Positions 8,907 to 16,857 of a stretch of 17,080 nt of DNA are shown one piece after another (within the stretch, counting starts at the first letter, position 1; each line of letters begins with the position of its first letter). The notes beneath the pieces are model-generated. The model did no database searches. It was not told the origin of the DNA and saw only the letters and a list, made by a program, of their open reading frames with translations. Origin of the DNA: JBCBXA01 sp039816825 (GTDB lineage: Bacteria > Pseudomonadota > Alphaproteobacteria > Rhizobiales > Rhizobiaceae). The translations under genes were made by a program, and so were the position numbers. Where the stretch lies: assembly GCA_039816825.1 (NCBI GenBank), contig JBCBXA010000058.1, positions 1 through 17,080 on the forward strand, read 5' to 3'.

Positions 8907-8946
8907 CTGCGGGCCACGCTCGAACTTCAGCAACTGGGAGGACTGA

Positions 8947-10065
8947 ATGACCCTGAAATCACTTCTGAAAACGGCCAGCGCCGCAGCGCTGTCGGTTGGC
9001 TTGGGTGTTGCCGCATTCACTGGCGCAACCTTCACCGACGCATCGCTGACCGAGGCGAAAGCTGCAGCCCATGAGGCCAAGTTCAAGCTTCGCGCAACGG
9101 CCAACTCCAACGAGAATGACGAAGACTATGATGGTCTGATCGTCTTCAAGGACTTTGTGGAAGCGGCGTCCAACGGTGCCATCGAAGTTGAACTCTTCAT
9201 CGGCACGCAGCTCTGCTCCAACGGCGCTGAGTGCCTGCAGGGCGTGGCCGACGGCTCGATCGACATCTACATTTCCACGTCGGGTGGTGCGGCTGGCATC
9301 TTCCCATATGTGCAGGTGCTCGATCTGCCATACGTCCTCCGCGACGACATCATTGCTGAGGAAGTTCTGACGTCAGGCACGTTCACCCGCGCCATGCGCG
9401 AGCAGATGCTGGCGGATTCTGACAACAAGATCCGTCTGATGACCATCGGCAACACGGGCGGCTGGCGCAACTTCGCCAACACGCAGCGTGACATCAAGGT
9501 TCCATCGGACATGGATGGCCTGAAGATCCGCACCGTGGTGGCCGACCTGCCTCAGGAGCTTGTGAAAGCCCTTGGCGCGTCGCCAACGCCTATCCCCTGG
9601 CCAGAGCTCTTTACTTCGTTCCAGACGGGCGTTGTTGAAGGTTCCAAGAACGGCATCACCGACATCATGGGTATGAAGTTCCCGGATGCTGGTCTGCAAT
9701 ATGTCACGCTCGACCGCCACGCCTACATGGGCGCTCTGTGGTATATGAGCAATGACCGCTTCATGGAGATGGATGAAGGTCTGCGTAAGGTCGTCGTCGA
9801 TGGTTTTGCCCAGCTTCAGCAGGCAACTTTCGCATCGCCAAAGCGCAAGTCCATCGACGCCTATGCTGCTTTCCGCGACGGTGGTGGTTCGCTCTACGTA
9901 CCAACACCTGAAGAGAAAGCCATGTTCCAGGAAGCGGCTGCTCCCGTGTTCGACTGGTTCAAAGCCAATGTCGACAATGGCGAGAAGTTCTTCGACATTC
10001 TGTCGTCTGAAGCCAAGAAGGCTGAAGCTGCAGCAGACGAAGCTTACGCAGCTGATATCAACTAA
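8947..10065 (+). CDS. dctP: TRAP transporter solute-binding protein (DctP family)
   Basis: A periplasmic substrate-binding subunit of 372 residues. A signal peptide covers roughly residues 1-40 (hydrophobic core LSVGLGVAAFTGA, Ala-rich end AKAAA). The mature part has DctP-family features: LDLPYVLRD (125-133), the ligand-binding segment DGLKIRT with Arg195, which in this family usually salt-bridges a substrate carboxylate, and FQTGVVEGSKNGITDI (225-240). Cys90 and Cys96 could form a periplasmic disulfide. The C-terminus is Ala/Glu-rich. GGGAGGA at 8936-8942 is a strong ribosome binding site. It is the last gene before a strong terminator and probably the most highly expressed of the three. The substrate is probably an organic acid, but is not determined. 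Confidence 0.94.
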   Translation: MTLKSLLKTASAAALSVGLGVAAFTGATFTDASLTEAKAAAHEAKFKLRATANSNENDEDYDGLIVFKDFVEAASNGAIEVELFIGTQLCSNGAECLQGVADGSIDIYISTSGGAAGIFPYVQVLDLPYVLRDDIIAEEVLTSGTFTRAMREQMLADSDNKIRLMTIGNTGGWRNFANTQRDIKVPSDMDGLKIRTVVADLPQELVKALGASPTPIPWPELFTSFQTGVVEGSKNGITDIMGMKFPDAGLQYVTLDRHAYMGALWYMSNDRFMEMDEGLRKVVVDGFAQLQQATFASPKRKSIDAYAAFRDGGGSLYVPTPEEKAMFQEAAAPVFDWFKANVDNGEKFFDILSSEAKKAEAAADEAYAADIN

Positions 10066-10087
10066 GTTTGGTTGACATATGTGACCG

Positions 10088-10116
10088 AAAGGGCCGCCCA
10101 ACCGGGCGGCCCTTTT
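10088..10116 (+). terminator. Rho-independent terminator of the TRAP operon
   Basis: A perfect 12-base stem AAAGGGCCGCCC / GGGCGGCCCTTT with loop AACC (10100-10103), ending in TTTT. It lies 22 bases past the binding-protein stop and 25 bases before the stop of the convergent SCO gene. It may also slow transcription from the other side, where the T run is only CTTT. Confidence 0.93.
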
Positions 10117-10141
10117 CATTTAGCCCGTGACCATCGGAGCG

Positions 10142-10777
10142 TCAGCTGGCAACCAGATTGCGCAACTTCTCCACGATCACGCCCGGGTTTTCCTGAAAGG
10201 CAATCGTGCCCTCAAAATTACCATCCTCGTCGAACAGATATGTCGATGAGGAGTGATCGTAGAGAACGAAGCCATCTTCATTGACCACGCGCTGGTAGAA
10301 GAGCCGGTACTGCTTGGCGGCAGCCGCGATCTGCTCCTTGCTTCCCGTGAAGCCGCGAATGCGTGCAGGTGACTGGAAGAAATCGAGATACTCTGCCAAA
10401 AATTCGGGTGTGTCGCGCTCATGGTCCACGGACACGAACACGATGTCCAACTCAGATGCCTCCTGCTCCGGCATGGTGGAGAGCGCGGCGGTCAATTCCT
10501 GCATTGTAACGGGGCATACGTCAGGGCAATTGCTGTAGCCAAAGAAGATGGCGTGCTTCCGGCCCAGAAGATCTTTCTCCGTCACCGTCTCGCCTTTGGT
10601 GTTCACCAGCTCGAACGGGCCGCCGATGGAGGGAAGGTTAGAGCCTGTGGCGCGCTCAAGCTTCAGCGCCTGGCCTGCGCCTCCGCTCTGGTTCAATCCC
10701 ATGTAGCCGACACCGACGCCGACGGCGGCCACGGCAACTGCGCCCCACAGGGCGTAACGAATGGCTCTGATATTCAC
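10142..10777 (-). CDS. SCO1/SenC family copper-binding, thioredoxin-fold protein
   Basis: A 211-residue membrane-anchored periplasmic protein. An N-terminal hydrophobic anchor (about residues 7-28) precedes a thioredoxin-fold domain. The copper/redox motif is YSNCPDVCP with Cys84 and Cys88, and the partner histidine is His175 (YDHSSSTYL). Family members deliver copper to the CuA site of cytochrome c oxidase or act as thiol reductases. I prefer the GTG at 10777: GGAGG at 10783-10787 is five bases upstream and MNIRAIRYALWG is a natural anchor start. An ATG four codons earlier (10789) has no clear ribosome binding site. No oxidase genes are visible nearby. Confidence 0.9.
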   Translation of the reverse strand: MNIRAIRYALWGAVAVAAVGVGVGYMGLNQSGGAGQALKLERATGSNLPSIGGPFELVNTKGETVTEKDLLGRKHAIFFGYSNCPDVCPVTMQELTAALSTMPEQEASELDIVFVSVDHERDTPEFLAEYLDFFQSPARIRGFTGSKEQIAAAAKQYRLFYQRVVNEDGFVLYDHSSSTYLFDEDGNFEGTIAFQENPGVIVEKLRNLVAS

Positions 10778-10782
10778 AGCGA

Positions 10783-10787
10783 CCTCC
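10783..10787 (-). promoter_or_regulatory. Ribosome binding site deciding the SCO start
   Basis: GGAGG on the minus strand, five bases before GTG 10777. It overlaps the alternative ATG at 10789, which would make that ATG an unlikely start. Confidence 0.5.
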
Positions 10788-10868
10788 ATTGTCCGTTGAG
10801 CAACAGATAGTCAATCCGCGCCCAAACGCCATGCGACGGGGCATCGCTCTCGATCAAATTTGTGCGCG

Positions 10869-11360
10869 CTATTTGCGGTTCGGATACATCCACGGCCGGT
10901 AGTCGCGCACCATCACATGGGCACGCGCGATCTCTTCAGGCGTCATTTTCTTGACGACTTCCTCAAGGCTGATTGCCGCGTCCGGGTCTCCGCCAATGGC
11001 CGACAGGGTGTACCACATATAGGCGCGCACAAGGTCTGGTGCCGGCATCCCGCGTCCGATCTCATAGTACCAGCCTATGCCGGATTGCGCCCCAGGATGC
11101 CCCTTGAGGGATGACCGCAAATACCATTCGAAGGCGCGCTCATCATCTTGCGGCAGGCCGCCAAGACCCATGGCGAAGAAGACGCCAATGAACTCCTCAG
11201 CGTCCGCATTGCCGGACTCTGCGGACTTCATGAGATGGGGCAAGGCCTTCTCAAATTCGCGATTGTCCATGTGACGCTTGGCTTCCTTCATACCGGCAAA
11301 GGCAGAAGGCGAGTTCAGTAGGGCGAAGGTGACGAAGAGCGCAGCAAACCACTTTTGCAT
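10869..11360 (-). CDS. Secreted Sel1-repeat (TPR-like) protein
   Basis: The 163 residues begin with a clear signal peptide (MQKWFAALFVTFALLNSPSAFA, cleavage before Gly). About three Sel1-like helical repeats follow, for example ALPHLMKSAESGNADAEEFIG, AFEWYLRSSLKGHPGAQSGI and AYMWYTLSAIGGDPDA. The end is PWMYPNRK. Sel1 repeats mediate protein-protein contacts, and this one would act in the periplasm or outside. The start at 11360 is preferred over an ATG at 11381 because it begins exactly at the signal peptide and has an AGG site nine bases upstream. It runs in the same direction as the SCO gene, with a 91-base gap, and is divergent from the di-haem peroxidase gene. The specific function is unknown. 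Confidence 0.83.
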   Translation of the reverse strand: MQKWFAALFVTFALLNSPSAFAGMKEAKRHMDNREFEKALPHLMKSAESGNADAEEFIGVFFAMGLGGLPQDDERAFEWYLRSSLKGHPGAQSGIGWYYEIGRGMPAPDLVRAYMWYTLSAIGGDPDAAISLEEVVKKMTPEEIARAHVMVRDYRPWMYPNRK

Positions 11361-11403
11361 CGGTGAAACCTGATCTAGCATCTGGAGCTATCAACCAATC
11401 ACA

Positions 11404-11409
11404 GGGGAG
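11404..11409 (+). promoter_or_regulatory. Ribosome binding site supporting a TTG start
   Basis: GGGGAG lies six bases before TTG 11416. It supports the rare start codon of the di-haem protein. The GTG at 11411 is in another frame. Confidence 0.6.
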
Positions 11410-11415
11410 AGTGCG

Positions 11416-12786
11416 TTGGAAGATCGAAGCCACCGAACTGCGTTCAAAACTGTCATTCAATTCGCCGCAGTCGCCCTGGGGCTTATGGCTTGGCCTTCGG
11501 GCTACGTGCAAGCCGTGGGCATTGAGGTGGCGAGCCCATGGGACAGTGCTAATGGGAAGCATGTGAGCTTTCCCGAGGTGAAAGAACCCCTGGCGGCGTT
11601 GGGCCAGAAGCTGTTTTACGATCCGATCCTTTCCGGCAACAAAAACATCTCCTGCGGGACCTGCCACAATCACGATCTGGCCAGCGCGGACGGCCAGTCC
11701 CTGGGTGTCGGCGAAGGCGGCGAGGGTTTAGGGAAAGACCGGGTGTTCAGGCCCGGCCTCCACATGGCGCGCGTTCCGCGGAGTGCGCCCAGCCTGTTCA
11801 ATCTGGGTGCGGACGGCGTCAAGCGGCTGTTCCACGACGGACGGCTGGAGATCGATGATTTCTATGCCAATGGCTTTGTATCTCCTGCGACCGATGATCT
11901 GCCGACGGGGCTGACCAGTCTCACGGCTGCGCAAGCCATGTTCCCGGTGACATCCTTCACGGAGATGGCTGGCGACCCGGAAGAGAATGAGGTCGCCGCC
12001 GCCAGCCTTGACGACATGACCGATGGCGAGATGGGCGAAGTCTGGCGCTTGCTGACCGCGCGGATCGTCGCCATCGACGCCTACGAACCTGCCATTGCCG
12101 ACGCTTATCCTGATCTTGACCTCAAGGATCTGACCTACGTCCACCTCGCCAATGCTATCGGCGAGTTCATCAATGGCGAGTGGCGAACGGTGGACTCACC
12201 TTTTGATCGCGACGAACTCAGTGCCGAAGCCAGAATCGGTCGTGACCTCTTTTTCGGTCGTGCAAATTGCTCTTCCTGCCACTCAGGCGCGCTGTTTACG
12301 GATCAGGAGTTCCACGCCCTCGGCATTCCACCCATTGGTCCCGGCGCACAGCGCAAGTTTGAACAGGTGACCCGTGATGTCGGGCGCATGCGCTTCACCA
12401 ACGATCTTGCGGACGCCTATGCGTTCCGGACACCGAGCTTGCGAAATGTCGCCCTGACGGCCCCCTACGGCCACAATGGTGCTTATGCTACGCTAGAGGG
12501 CATAATTCGCCACCACGCGCGCCCTGTGGAAATGCTGGCGGCGTGGACCTCGGACGAGGTTCGCCTGCCGGAAGTGAATGGCCTCATTCGGAGCGACTAT
12601 GCTGTTCTCGACAATGAGCGAGAGATGGCGCGCCTTCAGGCGGCGATCACCATCGAGCCAATGGACCTGTCGGATGAAGACATCGACGCTCTGGTGGCTT
12701 TTCTTGAAACCTTGACGGATGAGGACGGCGTCAACGGCCGACTGGGCAAACCGGACACGGTGCCCAGCGGTTTGCCCGTGGACTGA
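11416..12786 (+). CDS. Di-haem cytochrome c peroxidase / MauG-family protein
   Basis: A 456-residue exported protein with a signal peptide (hydrophobic core about 12-32). It has two c-type haem sites: CGTCH at 80-84 (haem ligand His84) and CSSCH at 285-289 (His289). Further family landmarks are VPRSAPSLFNLG (120-131), LFHDGR (138-143), RTPSLRNVALTAPYGHNGAY (338-357, with conserved His353) and a C-terminal LSDEDIDALVAFLETLT. Members either reduce hydrogen peroxide with electrons from cytochrome c or oxidise protein side chains (MauG, MbnH). Sequence alone does not separate these, and no methylamine genes or obvious MbnP partner are near. Start TTG with GGGGAG upstream. The nearby SCO and Sel1 genes make a periplasmic redox neighbourhood, but on the other strand. 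Confidence 0.9.
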   Translation: MEDRSHRTAFKTVIQFAAVALGLMAWPSGYVQAVGIEVASPWDSANGKHVSFPEVKEPLAALGQKLFYDPILSGNKNISCGTCHNHDLASADGQSLGVGEGGEGLGKDRVFRPGLHMARVPRSAPSLFNLGADGVKRLFHDGRLEIDDFYANGFVSPATDDLPTGLTSLTAAQAMFPVTSFTEMAGDPEENEVAAASLDDMTDGEMGEVWRLLTARIVAIDAYEPAIADAYPDLDLKDLTYVHLANAIGEFINGEWRTVDSPFDRDELSAEARIGRDLFFGRANCSSCHSGALFTDQEFHALGIPPIGPGAQRKFEQVTRDVGRMRFTNDLADAYAFRTPSLRNVALTAPYGHNGAYATLEGIIRHHARPVEMLAAWTSDEVRLPEVNGLIRSDYAVLDNEREMARLQAAITIEPMDLSDEDIDALVAFLETLTDEDGVNGRLGKPDTVPSGLPVD

Positions 12787-12812
12787 ACAACGGCCCGTGC
12801 ACTGAACAAGGG
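12775..12812 (+). repeat. 19-base imperfect tandem duplication across the peroxidase stop
   Basis: Units 12775-12793 and 12794-12812 agree at 17 of 19 bases (CCCGTG, one variable base, ACTGAACAA, then a variable base and GG). The first unit contains the TGA stop (12784-12786). It looks like a small slippage duplication at the gene end; no function is evident. Confidence 0.75.
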
Positions 12813-12850
12813 TTGATGACATCCAGCGCCTTCGGCAGTAGTGAGCGCCT

Positions 12851-13753
12851 ATGACGACTGTTCTTCATGTCGGTGTCGCGGTGGTGGATTTTCTGCTGAC
12901 GGTCGAGACCTTCCCCCAAGCTCCAGAAAAGTATCGGGCCCGAGATGGGCTGGTTACAGGCGGCGGCAATGCGGCCAACGCTGCTGCGGCCGTCGCGCGC
13001 CTCGGCGGTAGTGCCCTTCTGGCCGCGCGTACGGGCGATGACATGATCGCCGATCTCGTGCTCTCCAGCCTCACCCAGGACGGCGTGAGCGCGCAGCACG
13101 TGCGCAGGTTTGCCGGATGTCGAGGCAGCTTCTCTTCTGTGCTGGTCGACGCTGAAGGCGAGCGCCAGATCGTGAACTTCCGCGACCCCGGACTGCCCAC
13201 CAATGCAGATTGGATCTCAGATTTGCCGATGGTGGGCGTCGGCGCTGTCCTTACGGATACCAGATGGCCGGAGGGTGCTCTGGCCGCCATGGAACTGGCA
13301 GCGAAGGCTGGTGTTCCCGGTGTTATTGACGGAGAGCAGCCGATTGAGGGTTGCGGGGACGCCCTGCGAGCGGCGTCTCATTGCGCTTTCTCTGAACAGG
13401 GACTACGGGATTTCACCAATGGCGATCTCGCTGCGGCGCAAAACCTCTGTGGTGGTTTTGTGGCTGTGACCAAAGGCGCTGAGGGCACCTTTTGGGCGGA
13501 TGGTTCGGGCGAGACGTCAACAAATGGTCATGTGCCTTCCGTTGAAGTGCAGGCTATTGAAACCTTGGGAGCAGGAGACGTTTGGCATGGTGCCTTCACG
13601 CTTGCTCTTGCGCGCGGGGATCACGAGGCGCAAGCCATGACCTACGCGAATCGCGCGGCTTCTTTGAAGTGCACGCGTTCCGGTGGTCGGGCGTCATATC
13701 CCACAGCCGCCGAACTGAAGAACTGGAAACCGGAGGCAGATCGCCATGGGTGA
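12851..13753 (+). CDS. PfkB-family sugar kinase, YihV (sulfofructose kinase)-like
   Basis: A 300-residue ribokinase-fold kinase transferring phosphate from ATP to a sugar. Motifs are GGGNAANAAAAVARLGG at 37-53 (PfkB signature 1) and TLGAGDVWHGAF at 238-249 with catalytic base Asp243. Several segments resemble E. coli YihV, the 6-deoxy-6-sulfofructose kinase, from memory of that sequence: KYRAR (27-31), TDTRWPEGA (135-143), VIDGE, CAFSEQGL (178-185) and LKCTRSGGRASYP (272-284). Related fructose- or tagatose-type kinases share part of these, so the substrate stays open. The ATG at 12851 has no strong ribosome binding site. The end overlaps the aldolase start by eight bases, implying coupled translation. 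Confidence 0.88.
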   Translation: MTTVLHVGVAVVDFLLTVETFPQAPEKYRARDGLVTGGGNAANAAAAVARLGGSALLAARTGDDMIADLVLSSLTQDGVSAQHVRRFAGCRGSFSSVLVDAEGERQIVNFRDPGLPTNADWISDLPMVGVGAVLTDTRWPEGALAAMELAAKAGVPGVIDGEQPIEGCGDALRAASHCAFSEQGLRDFTNGDLAAAQNLCGGFVAVTKGAEGTFWADGSGETSTNGHVPSVEVQAIETLGAGDVWHGAFTLALARGDHEAQAMTYANRAASLKCTRSGGRASYPTAAELKNWKPEADRHG

Positions 13754-14798
13754 CATGACACGTATCAGCGCGGGCAAGTATTTTGGCTTGCGGCGAATGG
13801 CCGATGCCAATGGTCTCTTCAAGATGACGGCAGTCGATCAGCGTCCGCCTATCAAAAACCCGATTGCCGAGCATTACGGCCAGGCGAAAGCGCCTTGGCA
13901 GGATGTGGCCGACTTCAAGAAGATGCTGGTTGAAGAGTTACAGGGCGAGAGCACCGCTATGCTGCTCGATCCGCACTATGCCGTGCCAAACGCGATCGAG
14001 ATTTTCGATCCGACCAAGGGTCTGATCGTCACCCTGGAAGACAGCCTGTTCGAAGAGACCGATGAAGGCCGTATCTCGGCAGAGATCGACAATTGGTCGG
14101 TTGAGAAGATCAAGCGCATGGGCGGCGATGCCGTGAAGGTTCTGGCCTGGTACAGGCCGGATGCAGGTGCGGCGGTGAACCGGAAGCAGCAAGACTTCAC
14201 CAAACGGATCGGCGAAGCCTGCGCCAAATATGACATTCCGTTTCTGTTCGAGCTTTTGGTCTATCCGCTGGCAGCAGATGCCCATCAGACCACCGACTAT
14301 ATCGAGATGCGTGGCAAGAAGGCCGACGATGTTCTGAGATCCGTCGAGGAGTTCGCCAAGCCAGACTATGGCGTGGATGTCTTCAAGCTGGAAAGCCCGA
14401 TCAACGCTTCCGATGTGCCCGGCACCGATGGAGACGGTGCTGACGAGGTGCAGGCGATCTTTGATGAAATGGGCCGACTGGCCGGTCGCCCTTGGGTGAT
14501 GTTGTCGGCAGGCGCGGTCAAGCCGGAGTTCCGTAAGGTGCTTACCCACGCCTACAAGGCGGGCGCATCTGGCTATCTGGCCGGTCGCGCCATCTGGCTG
14601 GACGCTTTCCAGCATTTCCCGGATTGGGATGCTATCAGATCCGGCCTTCAATCGGATTCAGTTCCGTATATGACGGATCTGAATGCCCTGACCGATGCGG
14701 AAGCGAAACCTTGGAACGCGCATCCGGCCTATGGCTCTGAGGGGGCTCGTTTCATGTCCGAGACCGCTGGCTTCCGGCTCAGCCACACCGGCTTCTAG
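13746..14798 (+). CDS. Class I aldolase, tagatose-bisphosphate (LacD) / sulfofructose-phosphate (YihT) type
   Basis: A 350-residue TIM-barrel aldolase predicted to split a phosphorylated ketose into dihydroxyacetone phosphate and a C3 aldehyde. Visible marks are MTAVDQRPP (27-35), GGDAVKVLAWYRPDA (126-140), DVFKLESP with the likely Schiff-base Lys214, PWVMLSAGAV and AGASGYLAGRAIW with Arg281 (272-284). These match both LacD and YihT. LacD-type proteins act on tagatose 1,6-bisphosphate, whereas YihT acts on 6-deoxy-6-sulfofructose 1-phosphate; the sequence does not decide between them. The start at 13746 is preferred over ATG 13755 because GGAGG at 13732-13736 is nine bases away. It is coupled to the kinase and ends two bases from the convergent phosphatase gene. 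Confidence 0.88.
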   Translation: MGDMTRISAGKYFGLRRMADANGLFKMTAVDQRPPIKNPIAEHYGQAKAPWQDVADFKKMLVEELQGESTAMLLDPHYAVPNAIEIFDPTKGLIVTLEDSLFEETDEGRISAEIDNWSVEKIKRMGGDAVKVLAWYRPDAGAAVNRKQQDFTKRIGEACAKYDIPFLFELLVYPLAADAHQTTDYIEMRGKKADDVLRSVEEFAKPDYGVDVFKLESPINASDVPGTDGDGADEVQAIFDEMGRLAGRPWVMLSAGAVKPEFRKVLTHAYKAGASGYLAGRAIWLDAFQHFPDWDAIRSGLQSDSVPYMTDLNALTDAEAKPWNAHPAYGSEGARFMSETAGFRLSHTGF

Positions 14799-14806
14799 GC
14801 CTAGAA
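14793..14806. repeat. 14-base perfect palindrome holding two convergent stop codons
   Basis: TTCTAGGCCTAGAA is its own reverse complement. The aldolase TAG (14796-14798, plus) and the phosphatase TAG (14803-14801, minus) occupy mirror positions. With no loop or T run it is not a normal terminator. Confidence 0.6.
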
Positions 14807-15409
14807 CGTCAAACGGCCCACCGTTCGGATAGCGTCGAAGTTTTCATTCGGCGCGACGACGATAGCGTTTCCCTGACGCGGGCGTTCGCCTGTCAGGGCC
14901 GTTATGTTGACTTGATGGGTGACCATCACCTGATTGCCGATGCCGCTGAACGCAAAGATGCGTTCCAGAGCCTGTGCCGTTTGCGCTTCTTCATCTTCCG
15001 GATTGCGGAAGAACGAGTTGAGCGGCTTAAAGGCTTCGACCTCATTGCGCTCGAACGCCAGTTCGGCCGTATCGCGGCATCGGCACCATTCGCTCGTCAG
15101 AACTTCGGTGATGACGGCACCGGACGCTGCGAAGCGCGCGCCGATCCGCCGGGCATCCAAACGCCCGCGGGAGTCGAGGTTGCGCTGTGTGGAACAATCG
15201 CTGAGCTCGAAGTTGCGGGGGTCGCCCGTGCCCGGCGCGTTGGCGTGGCGCAGAAGGATGGTATAGCCACCTGCCTCGAGTTTCCGCCAGAGCGCTTCAG
15301 TGGCCGTGGCCGTGCGAACACCCCCCATGTTCACAGGCATGGTCAAAGGCGCCAAACCGGCGCATAAGCCAAACGCTAGGACATTTCGTCTTGTGATGGC
15401 GGTGGTCAT
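14801..15409 (-). CDS. Exported histidine phosphatase family protein
   Basis: 202 residues. The N-terminus ITRRNVLAFGLCAGLAPLTM resembles a twin-arginine export signal, so a periplasmic site is likely. The phosphatase domain has the catalytic motif LLRHANAPG with Arg54 and His55 (RHA in place of the commoner RHG). It also has SEWCRCRDTAELAF (second arginine region, 106-119) and VTHQVNI with the second catalytic His165. This branch-1 fold includes phosphoglycerate mutases and many phosphatases; export suggests a phosphatase acting on external phosphate esters. The gene interrupts the sugar cluster on the opposite strand, convergent with the aldolase and divergent from the isomerase (54-base gap). 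Membership in the sugar pathway is uncertain. Confidence 0.85.
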   Translation of the reverse strand: MTTAITRRNVLAFGLCAGLAPLTMPVNMGGVRTATATEALWRKLEAGGYTILLRHANAPGTGDPRNFELSDCSTQRNLDSRGRLDARRIGARFAASGAVITEVLTSEWCRCRDTAELAFERNEVEAFKPLNSFFRNPEDEEAQTAQALERIFAFSGIGNQVMVTHQVNITALTGERPRQGNAIVVAPNENFDAIRTVGRLTF

Positions 15410-15463
15410 GGATCATCCAGTCGGCTGTGTGTCTCAATGCGAATGTAAGTGCTCGGGGGGGAT

Positions 15464-16855
15464 ATGAAAGAGCATCCAACTGTCGCGGTTCTTCCGCTCG
15501 GCCGACCCACATTTGATGTGGAGTTCGCAAACGAAAAACTGACCGCCATGTTGGCGATGCTTGGCGAGAGTGACGTCACGCTCGTCGGGCCAGGCGAGCT
15601 TCTGTTTGATGCCGAGGCGACACGATCCGCCATTGAAAATTTGCCCGAAGCAGTTGATCTGGTGCTGATCCTACAAGTTACCTTCACCGATGCTGCGATG
15701 GCGGTGGAAATCGCCAACCGGCTGGATGCACCGCTTGCAATCTGGGCCGTGCGCGAGCCGCGCATCGGTGGGCGTCTGCGGCTGAATTCCTTCTGCGGTC
15801 TCAATCTCGCTGCCCACGCACTTACTAAATCTGGCGTTGAGTTGGGCTATTTGTATGCTGACCCAGATGCTTCCGCTGCTGGACCGCTGGCAGAACTGTT
15901 GGCTGGCGGTCGGCGAACCAAGGCCATCGCCAGATCACAACCTAACCACGAGACAGAAGCGGCCTCCCGCACCAATGCAGCTGTGTCAGGCAGCCGTATC
16001 GCGCGGATCGGTGCTCACCCGGACGGCTTTGACACCTGTGCTTATGACGAAGCTGAACTGAAGGCGCTAGCAGGTGTCGAAGTCGAAGCACTGGAGCTCG
16101 ATGATCTCTTCGAGCAAGCCAGGTCCAGCGCTCCAGGCGCAGTAGAAGCGGTTCGCACGTTGGCCGAAGAGCATATTGACGGTCTTGACGAAGTCGATGC
16201 CGATCAGCTGGACAAGTCGCTCCGCCTGAAGGTGGCGCTCGATACGCTGAAGGCTGACCGCAAGACGGACGCCTTCGCGATCCGCTGCTGGCCCGAGACT
16301 TTCACTGAATATGGTGGGGCCGTTTGCGGACCGGTGTCCATGATGGGAGAGGCGCGGGTGCCCTGCGCTTGCGAGGCCGATGTTTATGGCGCGCTCACAC
16401 AGCTCTATTTGCAGGAGCTGACCGGCAGCGCGCCCTTTCTGGTCGATCTGGTCGACATCGATCCAACTGACGACACCGCAGTGGTCTGGCATTGCGGGCA
16501 GGCTCCCATCTCAATGCGGTCGAAAGCATCGACGGCCACAGCCACCATTCACACCAACCGCAAGATGCCGCTTCTGTATGAGTTCACCCTCAAGCCGGGG
16601 CCGGTCACCTTCATGCGGGTCAGCCAGGCGAGGGGCGAGCCGTGCATTGTTGTCGCCAAGGGCGAAATGCTTGAGCGGCCCATGACATTCACCGGCACGT
16701 CCGGGGTTGTTTCGGTCGAGGGCGGTGCAGAACAGCTTCTGACCAACGTGATGAATACAGGTCTGGAGCACCACATGGCGCTGGTCTATGGCGACTGGAC
16801 TGCTGATTTTGCGGGACTTGCCGCATCACTCAACCTGCCGCTGGTGGAACTGTAG
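15464..16855 (+). CDS. L-fucose/L-arabinose isomerase-like protein (possible SqvD-type sugar isomerase)
   Basis: 463 residues of the FucI/AraA-like fold (COG2407 type). The N-terminal domain begins TVAVLPLGRPTFDVEFANEK. The C-terminal catalytic part has RCWPETFTEYGGAVCGPVSM (274-293), then CEADVYGAL with Glu304, FLVDLVDID with Asp328, and VWHCGQAP with His343, which fit the divalent-metal triad of this family. It would interconvert an aldose and a ketose. Sulfoquinovose isomerase of the sulfo-EMP2 pathway belongs to this superfamily, which fits the YihV/YihT-like neighbours. Fucose, arabinose or another hexose remain possible. The start at 15464 has a G-run (15455-15461) four bases away; a GTG at 15449 lacks a site. 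The next gene starts two bases after its stop. Confidence 0.85.
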   Translation: MKEHPTVAVLPLGRPTFDVEFANEKLTAMLAMLGESDVTLVGPGELLFDAEATRSAIENLPEAVDLVLILQVTFTDAAMAVEIANRLDAPLAIWAVREPRIGGRLRLNSFCGLNLAAHALTKSGVELGYLYADPDASAAGPLAELLAGGRRTKAIARSQPNHETEAASRTNAAVSGSRIARIGAHPDGFDTCAYDEAELKALAGVEVEALELDDLFEQARSSAPGAVEAVRTLAEEHIDGLDEVDADQLDKSLRLKVALDTLKADRKTDAFAIRCWPETFTEYGGAVCGPVSMMGEARVPCACEADVYGALTQLYLQELTGSAPFLVDLVDIDPTDDTAVVWHCGQAPISMRSKASTATATIHTNRKMPLLYEFTLKPGPVTFMRVSQARGEPCIVVAKGEMLERPMTFTGTSGVVSVEGGAEQLLTNVMNTGLEHHMALVYGDWTADFAGLAASLNLPLVEL

Positions 16856-16857
16856 AC

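Noticed and set aside
9373..10119. A 248-codon minus-strand frame opposite the TRAP binding-protein gene
   Set aside because: No recognisable domain; it is antisense to a well-supported gene and runs through the terminator.
13938..14651. A 237-codon minus-strand frame opposite the aldolase
   Set aside because: Antisense to a clear aldolase with catalytic motifs; no ribosome binding site or domain seen.
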